Below the pieces are notes generated by a model, which saw only the letters and a list, made by a program, of their open reading frames with translations, had not been told where the DNA came from and ran no database searches. Shown here piece after piece: positions 1-6,650 of a stretch of 8,001 nucleotides of DNA. Numbering within the stretch: position 1 is the stretch's first letter; every line of letters starts with the position of its first letter. The DNA comes from Paracoccaceae bacterium. Its GTDB lineage: Bacteria; Pseudomonadota; Alphaproteobacteria; Rhodobacterales; Rhodobacteraceae. The translations under genes and the position numbers were made by a program. The stretch covers positions 1 to 8,001 of the forward strand of contig RFUP01000093.1 in the NCBI GenBank assembly GCA_009922885.1, given 5' to 3'.

Positions 1-243
1 AGTAATCGCATTGGAATGATGATCCTCGAGATGAGCAACAGTCAGGTCAGTCACAATTTGGTTGATCATCATCCCCTGACGCAAGAGTCGCTGGCGGCGT
101 TCACCGGTACCACCCGTCAAACCGTTAGCCGCGTCCTGCGCACTTGGGAAAAGCTCGGTCACATAACGATCAACTACGGTGGGATTAAGGTCCACGATCC
201 AGCGGCCTTTTCTGAACTACTCGATCTGAACCAACTGGCCTGA
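1..243 (+). CDS. Crp/Fnr-family transcriptional regulator, C-terminal fragment (5' end outside window)
   Basis: The reading frame is open from base 1 and ends at TGA 241-243, giving the last 80 residues. The internal ATG codons at 16 and 19 are not convincing starts, because the frame continues upstream and the fragment contains only the DNA-binding end of the family. Residues 26-54 read as the winged helix-turn-helix of Crp/Fnr proteins (LTQESLAAF, then TRQTVSRVLRTWEKLGHI), followed by the wing strand ITINYGGIKVHD. The recognition helix carries Q40-x-x-S43-R44, close to the E-x-x-S-R pattern of FNR, with Gln in place of Glu. The cyclic-nucleotide-like sensor domain would lie upstream, so ligand and cofactor (cAMP, Fe-S or none) cannot be judged. 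Family assignment is firm; the regulon is unknown. Confidence 0.85.
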   Translation, partial: SNRIGMMILEMSNSQVSHNLVDHHPLTQESLAAFTGTTRQTVSRVLRTWEKLGHITINYGGIKVHDPAAFSELLDLNQLA

Positions 244-279
244 CGCGAATTCCCCGTCCATCTGAAGCCCTGCCAGACA

Positions 280-300
280 AAACGCGCTTCAGCGTTTCTG
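280..300 (+). terminator. Candidate rho-independent terminator after the Crp/Fnr gene
   Basis: AAACGC (280-285) and GCGTTT (292-297) form a perfect 6-bp stem around the loop GCTTCA, 36 bases after the regulator's stop codon. The T-rich right arm runs into CTGT. A competing longer-range repeat, CTGAAGC (262-268) with GCTTCAG (286-292), overlaps it. The stem is short and the U-tract poor, so the call is moderate. Confidence 0.4.
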
Positions 301-360
301 TATCAGGACCATGTTAAGGCCAGCATCAAGGCACCTAAGATTTTCGAAAATTATGTCAGT

Positions 361-382
361 AATGCCCGCAATATTGGGCATT
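361..382. repeat. 7-bp inverted repeat, possible operator
   Basis: AATGCCC (361-367) and GGGCATT (376-382) are perfect inverted arms around an 8-base AT-rich centre (GCAATATT). No T-run follows, so it does not look like a terminator. A protein-binding site is possible, since it sits between a transcription-factor gene and the dehydrogenase. The binding protein is unknown. Confidence 0.35.
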
Positions 383-397
383 GGAATTACAAAACAA

Positions 398-484
398 ATT
401 GGTGCGATCATGATGGGCCGGGGGCGGGATCGCACGAACAGGTCCGCACCGTACAGTACCGCGTGAACAGAGATTGGTGCGACC
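398..484. promoter_or_regulatory. Cluster of four GGTGCG-type boxes, candidate operator array
   Basis: ATTGGTGCGATC occurs at 398-409 and ATTGGTGCGACC at 473-484 (11 of 12 identical, 75 bases apart, near seven helical turns). Between them lie two inverted copies: GATCGCAC at 428-435 (GTGCGATC on the other strand) and GGTCCGCACC at 441-450 (GGTGCGGACC on the other strand). The orientation order is plus, minus, minus, plus, so boxes 1-2 and 3-4 each form an inverted pair. This arrangement suggests binding sites for a dimeric regulator acting on the downstream aldehyde dehydrogenase gene. I do not recognise the motif, and the function is inference only. Confidence 0.35.
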
Positions 485-741
485 GACCACCAAGAAACTT
501 GCCAGAGGCAGAACAAAAGCCCCGAAGATCCTCCTCCATTCCGGCGGCGAAAGCGGGCACCACAGCCCTTTCGTGGCGCATTTTCTGAAACAGGAACGTG
601 GCTGCGCCGAAAGCGTCCCAGTCCTCAAATGCGGCCATGCGAGCTACGACCCCTCTGCAGCGATCCTCCGATCTGATGTGGAGGGCTGGACGAAGCCCGT
701 TTTGGCTGCGAACGTGCATCTCGAAATTCTGAATCCGCATT

Positions 742-748
742 GAGAGAG
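742..748 (+). promoter_or_regulatory. Ribosome binding site deciding the aldehyde dehydrogenase start
   Basis: GAGAGAG ends 6 bases before ATG 755. It is an imperfect Shine-Dalgarno match, but it is the only purine-rich run near a possible start and favours ATG 755 over TTG 740. Confidence 0.55.
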
Positions 749-754
749 ATTTGC

Positions 755-2242
755 ATGGTTGATCAGGCCCAGATTGACGCCCTTCGGCACCTTCCGGTTC
801 CGCCCAAAGGGCATTTGATTGATGGCGTCGTTTGTGCCGCCGAAAATGGCCGCACGCTGGATGTGATTTCTCCTCTGAACGGCTCCGTCCTGACCACCAT
901 CGCCGCCGGAACACGCGCCGACGCCGACCGCGCCGTGGCCTCTGCGCGCGCCGCGTTCGAAGACGGTCGCTGGCGGAGAATGCCCCCGCAACAGCGCAAG
1001 AAAATCATGCTGAAATGGGCCGACCTGATCGACAAAGAAGCCCTCGAACTGGCCGTGCTTGGCATCCGTGACAATGGCACCGAAATCGGCATGGCGCTCC
1101 GCGCTGAACCGGGTTCGGCCTCGGGCACGCTGCGCTACTATGCCGAATGTATCGACAAGCTCTATGGCGAGATCGCGCCCACCGCGTCCGAGTTCCTCGG
1201 CTTGGTCCACCACGAACCCGTCGGTGTTGTCGCCGCGATTGTGCCGTGGAACTTTCCTCTGATGATTGGCACATGGAAACTCGGCCCCGCGCTCGCCGTT
1301 GGCAACTCCGTGGTGATGAAACCCTCGGAAATGGCCTCGCTCACCTTGCTGCGGATCGCCGAGCTTGCGCTCGAAGCAGGCATGCCGCCCGGCGTTTTCA
1401 ACGTCGTCACGGGGGAGGGGGCTGAAGTAGGCGCGGCTTTGGCCGAGTCGATGGACGTAGATGTTATTGTCTTCACAGGCTCGGGCGGAACCGGCCGCCG
1501 CCTCTTGCAAGCCTCCGCCGCGTCCAACCTCAAACGCTGCTACCTCGAACTCGGCGGCAAATCAGCCAACATCGTTTTCGCGGATGCGCCCAATCTCAAG
1601 GACGCCGCCAAGGTAAGCGCCGCCGGGATCTTCCGCAACTCCGGCCAAGTCTGCGTAGCGGGCTCACGCCTTCTCGTTGAGCGCTCCATTCACGACGCCT
1701 TCGTCGAGGAACTCGCCAAGGCCGCAAGCGCGATGAAAATCGGCGATCCGCTCGACCTCGGCACCGGCGCAGGCGCGATCAACAACGCAGCCCAGCTCGA
1801 TCGCAATCTGGAATTCGTCGCCACCGCGCAGGCAGAGGGCGGCAAAGTCGTGCAGGGCGGCAAGCGCATTCTGGCAGAAACGGGTGGCTATTTCATGGAG
1901 CCAACCATCGTAACCAACGTCGCACCAGGCCACACCCTGGCGCAGAACGAAGTCTTCGGCCCCGTTCTCGCGGTCACGGCTTTCGACACCGAAGAAGACG
2001 CCGTCCGCCTCGCCAACAGCACCGAATTCGGCCTCGCAGGCGGGGTCTGGACATCGGACCTCAGCCGCGCCCACCGGATGATCCACGCGATGCGGACGGG
2101 CGTTGTGCACGTCAACACCTACGGCGGGCCAGACGTGACCGTTCCCATGGGCGGCACCAAACAATCCGGCAACGGGCACGACAAATCGCTCCACGCCTTC
2201 GACAAGTTCATGAACCTCAAAACGGCCTGGATCAAACTCTGA
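755..2242 (+). CDS. NAD(P)-dependent aldehyde dehydrogenase, PuuC-like
   Basis: This is a complete 495-residue member of the aldehyde dehydrogenase superfamily, which oxidises an aldehyde to the acid with NAD(P)+ in the cytoplasm. ATG 755 is chosen because the purine run GAGAGAG (742-748) precedes it at the right distance; the in-frame TTG at 740 has no such site. Visible motifs are PWNFP with the oxyanion Asn166, the coenzyme-binding Lys189 (MKPSE), the Rossmann loop TGSGGTG (241-247), the general base Glu265 (LELGGKS), the nucleophile Cys300 (NSGQVCVAGSRLL) and Glu399-x-Phe401 (NEVFGP). The C-terminal PMGGTKQSGNGHDKSLHA and overall length match the gamma-glutamyl-gamma-aminobutyraldehyde dehydrogenase (PuuC) type from memory, so a polyamine-derived aldehyde is possible but unproven. 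The usual E-T-G-K-P-like segment reads DNGTEI (residues 106-111). No polyamine gene adjoins it, so betaine-, GABA- or other aldehydes remain open. Confidence 0.93.
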   Translation: MVDQAQIDALRHLPVPPKGHLIDGVVCAAENGRTLDVISPLNGSVLTTIAAGTRADADRAVASARAAFEDGRWRRMPPQQRKKIMLKWADLIDKEALELAVLGIRDNGTEIGMALRAEPGSASGTLRYYAECIDKLYGEIAPTASEFLGLVHHEPVGVVAAIVPWNFPLMIGTWKLGPALAVGNSVVMKPSEMASLTLLRIAELALEAGMPPGVFNVVTGEGAEVGAALAESMDVDVIVFTGSGGTGRRLLQASAASNLKRCYLELGGKSANIVFADAPNLKDAAKVSAAGIFRNSGQVCVAGSRLLVERSIHDAFVEELAKAASAMKIGDPLDLGTGAGAINNAAQLDRNLEFVATAQAEGGKVVQGGKRILAETGGYFMEPTIVTNVAPGHTLAQNEVFGPVLAVTAFDTEEDAVRLANSTEFGLAGGVWTSDLSRAHRMIHAMRTGVVHVNTYGGPDVTVPMGGTKQSGNGHDKSLHAFDKFMNLKTAWIKL

Positions 2243-2264
2243 GCGCGGAACTGCCAAACGCTGA

Positions 2265-2277
2265 GGGCAGGGTGCCC
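2265..2277 (+). terminator. Weak hairpin after the aldehyde dehydrogenase gene
   Basis: GGGCA (2265-2269) and TGCCC (2273-2277) pair perfectly around GGG, 22 bases after the stop codon. The following AACTCCTCTTT is only partly T-rich. It could be a weak terminator or just a 3' end-stabilising hairpin. Confidence 0.25.
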
Positions 2278-2416
2278 AACTCCTCTTTCGGCGTATGGCT
2301 GGCACGCAACGCCCCGATACAGGGGATTTCCCCAGTGTGTCGCTCTCAAACTCCCGATCCACGGGCATTGCCAGCGCCAAAAGCGCGCAGGCATGCTCGG
2401 TATACAATGGTGCACA

Positions 2417-2443
2417 TTGACTTCTTTCCCGTCTTTCCATAAG
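2417..2443 (+). promoter_or_regulatory. Candidate sigma-70-type promoter for icd
   Basis: TTGACT (2417-2422) matches the -35 consensus at five of six positions. CATAAG (2438-2443), a 4/6 match to TATAAT, follows after a short 15-base spacer. Transcription would start about 95 bases ahead of the icd ATG. The spacer is suboptimal, so this is tentative. Confidence 0.3.
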
Positions 2444-2502
2444 GCGTGACGCAACGCGCGCCTCTCGTCTTTAGGGCCCGAGACAGCGCGTCGATCCGCT
2501 TG

Positions 2503-2515
2503 GTGTCAGTGACAC
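2503..2515. promoter_or_regulatory. Perfect palindrome GTGTCA-G-TGACAC upstream of icd, possible operator
   Basis: Six-base arms are perfectly inverted around one central G, ending 29 bases before the icd start codon. With the candidate promoter at 2417-2443 it would lie in the transcribed leader, where a bound dimeric repressor could block elongation. The cognate regulator is not identifiable from the sequence. Confidence 0.4.
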
Positions 2516-2544
2516 TTCGCTTCAGATTTCGGAGAAACGGAACC

Positions 2545-4746
2545 ATGGCTAAAAGCTCTACCCCCGACATCATTTATACCATTGTTGACGAAGCTCCCGA
2601 GCTTGCCAGCGCCTCGCTCTTGCCGATCATCCGCTCCTTCGCGGGTGCCGCAGATTTCAGCGTCGAAACGCGCAATATCTCGGTCGCGGGCCGTATCCTC
2701 TCGGTCTTCCCGGAATACCTGACGGAAGCACAGCGCGTGAACGACGATCTTGCCGAGCTTGGTCAGATTGTGAAAACGCCGGAAGCCAACGTCATCAAGC
2801 TCCCGAACATCTCCGCCTCGATGCCGCAGCTCAGCGCCGCCATCAAGGAACTCCAATCGAAGGGCTACGCGATCCCGGATTACCCGAGCGATCCGAAGAC
2901 TGACGAAGAGAAATCCATTCAGGCGCGCTACGACGCCGTCAAAGGCTCGGCTGTGAACCCCGTCCTACGCGAAGGCAACTCCGACCGCCGCGCCGCCAAG
3001 GCCGTGAAAGAATACGCCAAGGCCAACCCGCATTCGATGGGCGACTGGTCCGCAGATAGCAAAACCACTGTCGCCTCGATGGCTGGCAACGATTTCTACG
3101 CCAATGAAAAAGCCGCCACGATCACTGCAGCCCAAGCCGGTGCCGCCAAGATCGTCTTCACCGATAAAGCGGGCAACGAGACCGTTCTGAAGAACAATCT
3201 CAAGTATATCGAAGGCGAAATCGTCGACGCGACCTTCCTCTCCGCCAAGGAACTCCGCAAGTTCATCAAGGCCGAAATCGCCTCGATGGAACCCGGCGTC
3301 CTCTTCTCGGTGCACCTGAAGGCCACCATGATGAAGGTCTCCGACCCGATCATCTTCGGCCATTTCGTCTCGGTCTACCTCGAAGATTTCATCGCCAAGC
3401 ACGGCGCGAAACTCGCAGAACTCGGCTTCAACCCGAACCAGGGCCTTGGCGATCTCGAAGCGAAAATCGCAGGCCACGCCGATCTGGAAGCGGACTATAA
3501 GGCTGCAATGGCCGCTCAGCCCGCGATGTACATGGTGAACTCCGACAAGGGCATCACCAACCTGCACGTTTCCTCGGACGTCATCATCGACGCCTCCATG
3601 CCTGCCGTGATCCGCGCAGGCGGCATCGGCTGGGGTCCGGATGGCAAAGCCGCCCCCACCAAGTGCTGCATCCCCGACAACTGCTATGCCCCGGTCTATG
3701 ACGAGACGATCAAGTTCTTCAAACAGAACGGCAAGCTCGATGTCACCTCCTGCGGTGCCGTCTCGAACGTCGGCCTGATGGCGCAGAAAGCCGAAGAATA
3801 CGGCTCACACCCCACCACTTTCGAAATGAAGGCCGATGGCACCGTGCGCATCGTTCTGGCTTCTGGCGAAGTGCTCCACGAGCATGCCGTCGAAAAGGGC
3901 GACATCTGGCGCTCGGCCACAGTGAAAAAGCTCCCGATCGAAGACTGGATCCGCCTCGCTGTCCGCCGCGTGAAGGCAACCGGCCTCGGTGCCTTCTGGC
4001 TCGACGCCAAGCGAGCCCATGATGCGGAACTGATCAAATACGTTCAGCCCGCCCTCAAAGCCGCTGGCATCGAAATCCCGGTCATGGCGCCCCGTGAAGC
4101 CACCCGCTGGACCTTCGAGAACATGGTTGCAGGCAAGGATGTCGTCACCATCACCGGTAACGTCCTCCGCGACTACCTGACCGACCTCTTCCCGATCCTC
4201 GAACTCGGCACCTCGGCAAAGATGCTCTCCATCGTTTCCCTGATGGAAGGCGGCGGCCTCTTCGAAACGGGCGCAGGCGGCACGGCACCGAAGCACGTCC
4301 AGCAAGTGCAGGAAGAAAACCACCTGCGTTGGGACTCGCTCGGCGAATTCTGCGCGCTCGGTGAAAGCTTCTCCTTCCTCGCCGATGTGCGCGGCGTGGC
4401 AAAGGCGGGCATCTACGCCAAAGCCATCGACGAAGCGATCCAGAAGCTTCTCGTGAACGGCAACAGCCCGCAAGGCCGCGTCGGTCAGAACGACAACCGC
4501 ACCTCGCACTTCTTCTTCGCCCGCTACTGGGCCGAAGCCATGGCCGCCCAGACCGAAGACGCAGGCCTCGCCGCGCACTTCGCACCGATTGCCAAGGCTC
4601 TCGTTGAAGGCGAAGCAAAGATCCTCGCCGAACTCCACGGCGCAGAAGGCAAGCCTGCCGATCTCGGCGGTTACTACCTCCTCGACGCTGCGAAAACCGC
4701 CGCTGTCATGCGCCCCTCGGCCACGCTGAACGCCATCATCGGCTGA
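2545..4746 (+). CDS. icd: Monomeric-type NADP-dependent isocitrate dehydrogenase (EC 1.1.1.42)
   Basis: The 733-residue product is a full-length monomeric (IDH-II) isocitrate dehydrogenase, which decarboxylates isocitrate to 2-oxoglutarate with NADP+ and Mg2+/Mn2+ in the TCA cycle. The family is usually about 740 residues and unrelated in fold size to the ~45 kDa dimeric enzyme. ATG 2545 is chosen because MAKSSTPDIIYT is the typical N-terminus and GGAG (2531-2534) lies 10 bases ahead; the open frame from GTG 2446 adds nonconserved sequence. Substrate residues are visible in SAVNPVLREGNSDRR (Ser135, Asn138, Arg142, Arg148), the likely catalytic Lys259 in HLKATMMKVSDP, the metal-site candidate Asp349, and Arg542, Asp543 and Asp547 in LRDYLTDLFPILEL. 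NADP-binding segments APKHVQQ and GRVGQNDNRTSHFF are intact. These positions are mapped by analogy with the Azotobacter enzyme. A strong terminator follows, so the gene is probably transcribed alone. Confidence 0.96.
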   Translation: MAKSSTPDIIYTIVDEAPELASASLLPIIRSFAGAADFSVETRNISVAGRILSVFPEYLTEAQRVNDDLAELGQIVKTPEANVIKLPNISASMPQLSAAIKELQSKGYAIPDYPSDPKTDEEKSIQARYDAVKGSAVNPVLREGNSDRRAAKAVKEYAKANPHSMGDWSADSKTTVASMAGNDFYANEKAATITAAQAGAAKIVFTDKAGNETVLKNNLKYIEGEIVDATFLSAKELRKFIKAEIASMEPGVLFSVHLKATMMKVSDPIIFGHFVSVYLEDFIAKHGAKLAELGFNPNQGLGDLEAKIAGHADLEADYKAAMAAQPAMYMVNSDKGITNLHVSSDVIIDASMPAVIRAGGIGWGPDGKAAPTKCCIPDNCYAPVYDETIKFFKQNGKLDVTSCGAVSNVGLMAQKAEEYGSHPTTFEMKADGTVRIVLASGEVLHEHAVEKGDIWRSATVKKLPIEDWIRLAVRRVKATGLGAFWLDAKRAHDAELIKYVQPALKAAGIEIPVMAPREATRWTFENMVAGKDVVTITGNVLRDYLTDLFPILELGTSAKMLSIVSLMEGGGLFETGAGGTAPKHVQQVQEENHLRWDSLGEFCALGESFSFLADVRGVAKAGIYAKAIDEAIQKLLVNGNSPQGRVGQNDNRTSHFFFARYWAEAMAAQTEDAGLAAHFAPIAKALVEGEAKILAELHGAEGKPADLGGYYLLDAAKTAAVMRPSATLNAIIG

Positions 4747-4768
4747 TCCGGCGTTTCATCTGAACAGG

Positions 4769-4795
4769 AAAGAGCGGGCCTCGGCCCGCTCTTTT
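4769..4795 (+). terminator. Strong rho-independent terminator after icd
   Basis: AAAGAGCGGGC (4769-4779) and GCCCGCTCTTT (4784-4794) form a perfect 11-bp stem with a CTCG tetraloop. The T-run is contained in the right arm and followed by CATTT. It lies 22 bases after the icd stop. The A-rich left flank gives some terminator character on the other strand too. Confidence 0.92.
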
Positions 4796-4847
4796 CATTT
4801 AGAATTCTCGCGATACTCTTGCCCCAAGCAATAGAGGGGCGGATCAC

Positions 4848-6635
4848 ATGGCAGGCTTCACCACACGTCCGGAAATCCTTGGTCGCTTCGGCGTCGTTAC
4901 CTCGACCCACTGGATCGCCTCTGCCGTCGGCATGAAAATCCTCGAAGCAGGAGGCAACGCTTTCGACGCCGCCGTCGCCATGGGTCTCGTCCTGCAAGTG
5001 GTCGAACCGCATCTCAACGGCCCCGGCGGCGATCTGCCCGCGCTCCTCTATTCCAAGCGCCATGGCCGCGTCGACGTGCTCTGTGCCCAAGGCCCCACGC
5101 CCGCAGGTGCCACCATCGCGCATTACACGGGGCAGGGGCTTTCGGTCATCCCCGGAGACGGGCTTCTCGCCACCGTCATCCCCGGCGCATGGGACGGCTG
5201 GATGCTCATGCTCCGCGACTATGGCCGCCTCCCGCTCCGCGACGTCCTCGAACCCGCGATCTATTACGCCGAACAGGGCCATCCGGTCTTGCCCCGCGTC
5301 TCCGCCACCATCGCAGGCCTTCTCGACTTCTTCCGCTCCGAATGGCCCACCTCCTATGCCACATGGGCGCCGCAAGGCACCGCCCCCGCGCCATGGTCGA
5401 ACGTCACCAATCCAGTCCTCGCCGAAACTTGGCGGCGCATCCTCGCGGAATCGGAGGCCAAACAAGGCCGCGAAGCCCAGATCGACGCCGCCCGCGATGC
5501 CTTCTACCGCGGTTTCATCGCCGAAAAGATCGGCAATTATCTCGACAAAGCCGAAGTCATGGATGCCTCAGGCAACCGCCACAAAGCGGTCCTCACAACC
5601 GATGATCTCGCAGGTTACTCGGCCCATATCGAACGCCCCGTAACCTACGATTACCACGACTGGACCGTCGCCAAAGCAGGCCCATGGACCCAAGGCCCCG
5701 TTTTCCTGCAAACCCTCGCGCTCCTCAAAACCATCGATCTTTCGTCAATGGAGCCAAACGGAGCCTACTTCACCCATCACATCGTCGAAGCCATGAAACT
5801 CGCTTTCGCCGACCGCGAAGTCTACTACGGCGATCCCGACTTTGCCCAAATCCCGCTCGAAACCCTGCTCTCTGATGCCTACAACACCGAGCGCCGCACC
5901 CTCATCACCGCCAAAGCCAGCCTCGATCTTCGCCCCGGCGTCATCGACGGTTTCAGCACACAACGCGCCCAAACCCTAGACCTCCTGAACCGCCTCAGCG
6001 CCACCGATCAAGCCGTCTACGAACCCACCATGGCGCATCTTTCCGAGAAGCGCGGCGATACCGTCCACATCGACGTGATCGATCATGAGGGCAACATGGT
6101 CTCCGTCACCCCCTCCGGCGGCTGGCTCCAATCCTCGCCCACGATCCCCGGCTTGGGCTTCTGCCTCAACAGCCGCGCCCAGATGTTCTGGCTCGAACCG
6201 GGCTTGCCCACCTCGCTCGAACCCGGCAAACGCCCGCGCACGACGCTCACACCTTCGCTTGCACTCTACGAAGGCCAACCCCGCCTCGTCTTCGGCACAC
6301 CGGGCGGCGATCAGCAAGACCAGTGGCAACTGGCCTTCTTCCTCCGCCACGTCCACCACGGCCTGAACCTGCAAGAAGCCATCGATGCGCCGCTTTTCCA
6401 CTCCACGCATTTCCCGTCGAGCTTCTATCCCCGCTCCCGTGAACCCGGCATGATCATGGCTGAAACCAGCTTCGGGGCAGGGGTGCTCGATAGCCTCCGC
6501 GCGCGTGGCCACCGCATCACCGAGGCCGAACCATGGACCGTCGGCCGCCTCACCGCCGCCGCCCGCATGCCCGACGGCCTTCTCAAAGCCGCCGCCACCC
6601 CGCGCCTCATGCAGGCCTACGCAATCGGGCGCTAA
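4848..6635 (+). CDS. Gamma-glutamyltransferase-family Ntn-hydrolase, cytoplasmic
   Basis: This 595-residue protein belongs to the gamma-glutamyltransferase superfamily of self-cleaving N-terminal-nucleophile hydrolases. Cleavage is expected before Thr405 in KRGDTVHIDVID, giving subunits of about 404 and 191 residues with Thr405 as nucleophile. The family N-terminus (VTSTHWIASAVGMKILEAGG) starts directly, without a signal peptide, so it should act in the cytoplasm, unlike periplasmic GGT. The glycine loop TPGGDQQ (484-490) and RPRTTLTPS (462-470) are present. However, the RExAP segment that binds the glutamate carboxylate in GGT reads QGPTPAGAT (81-89), and the Asn-containing loop after the nucleophile reads TPSGGWLQSS. 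It therefore resembles the YwrD/HpxW (oxamate amidohydrolase) branch more than glutathione hydrolase, and the substrate is unknown. GAGGGG (4834-4839) sits 8 bases before the ATG. A TAGAAT box at 4800-4805, just after the icd terminator, may be its -10. Confidence 0.9.
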   Translation: MAGFTTRPEILGRFGVVTSTHWIASAVGMKILEAGGNAFDAAVAMGLVLQVVEPHLNGPGGDLPALLYSKRHGRVDVLCAQGPTPAGATIAHYTGQGLSVIPGDGLLATVIPGAWDGWMLMLRDYGRLPLRDVLEPAIYYAEQGHPVLPRVSATIAGLLDFFRSEWPTSYATWAPQGTAPAPWSNVTNPVLAETWRRILAESEAKQGREAQIDAARDAFYRGFIAEKIGNYLDKAEVMDASGNRHKAVLTTDDLAGYSAHIERPVTYDYHDWTVAKAGPWTQGPVFLQTLALLKTIDLSSMEPNGAYFTHHIVEAMKLAFADREVYYGDPDFAQIPLETLLSDAYNTERRTLITAKASLDLRPGVIDGFSTQRAQTLDLLNRLSATDQAVYEPTMAHLSEKRGDTVHIDVIDHEGNMVSVTPSGGWLQSSPTIPGLGFCLNSRAQMFWLEPGLPTSLEPGKRPRTTLTPSLALYEGQPRLVFGTPGGDQQDQWQLAFFLRHVHHGLNLQEAIDAPLFHSTHFPSSFYPRSREPGMIMAETSFGAGVLDSLRARGHRITEAEPWTVGRLTAAARMPDGLLKAAATPRLMQAYAIGR

Positions 6636-6650
6636 CTCACGCCCGCTCTT
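6626..6650 (+). terminator. Hairpin spanning the two convergent stop codons
   Basis: CGGGCG (6626-6631) and CGCCCG (6640-6645) form a 6-bp stem whose 8-base loop contains the TAA of the Ntn-hydrolase gene and most of the TGA of the GST gene. CTCTTTC follows on the plus strand, so it may end plus-strand transcripts. No T-run follows on the minus strand. Confidence 0.4.

Larger units (their letters stand above)
244..754. other. Intergenic stretch without a supported gene
   Basis: About 510 bases separate the Crp/Fnr gene from the aldehyde dehydrogenase. The stretch holds the candidate terminator at 280-300, an inverted repeat at 361-382 and the box cluster at 398-484. An 89-codon plus-strand frame runs from TTG 474 to TGA 743 and ends 11 bases before the dehydrogenase start. 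It has moderately GC-rich third positions, but its product resembles no family I know, its start lacks a ribosome site and it begins inside the box cluster. Minus-strand frames here are equally unconvincing. The unusual length suggests a regulatory region, a small unrecognised gene or a decayed gene. Confidence 0.5.
2243..2544. other. Intergenic leader between aldehyde dehydrogenase and icd
   Basis: This 302-base stretch has no supported gene. It holds the weak hairpin at 2265-2277, a short palindrome GGGGATTTCCCC (2322-2333) whose arms compete with CCCC at 2312-2315, a candidate promoter at 2417-2443, and the palindrome at 2503-2515. The icd frame stays open back to GTG 2446, but the protein family begins at the ATG at 2545. 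Confidence 0.55.

Noticed and set aside
16..243. Stand-alone 75-residue HTH protein starting at ATG 16
   Set aside because: The frame is open to the window edge and the content is the C-terminal domain of a larger Crp/Fnr regulator, so truncation by the window is the simpler reading.
474..743. 89-codon plus-strand frame just upstream of the aldehyde dehydrogenase
   Set aside because: It starts at TTG without a ribosome site, begins inside the box cluster, and the product matches no family I recognise; kept only as a note in the intergenic entry.
408..914. 168-residue minus-strand frame overlapping the dehydrogenase start
   Set aside because: It runs into the conserved coding sequence of the dehydrogenase in antisense and has the Arg/Ala/Gly-rich composition typical of shadow frames.
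644..1510. 288-residue minus-strand frame antisense to the dehydrogenase
   Set aside because: It is fully explained as a shadow of a GC-rich gene; no domain or ribosome site seen.
2446..2544. N-terminal extension of icd from GTG 2446
   Set aside because: The added 33 residues are not part of the family, and the ATG at 2545 has a ribosome site and the canonical N-terminus.
3805..4638. 277-residue minus-strand frame antisense to icd
   Set aside because: The plus strand here encodes conserved isocitrate dehydrogenase; the antisense frame is open only because of third-position GC bias.
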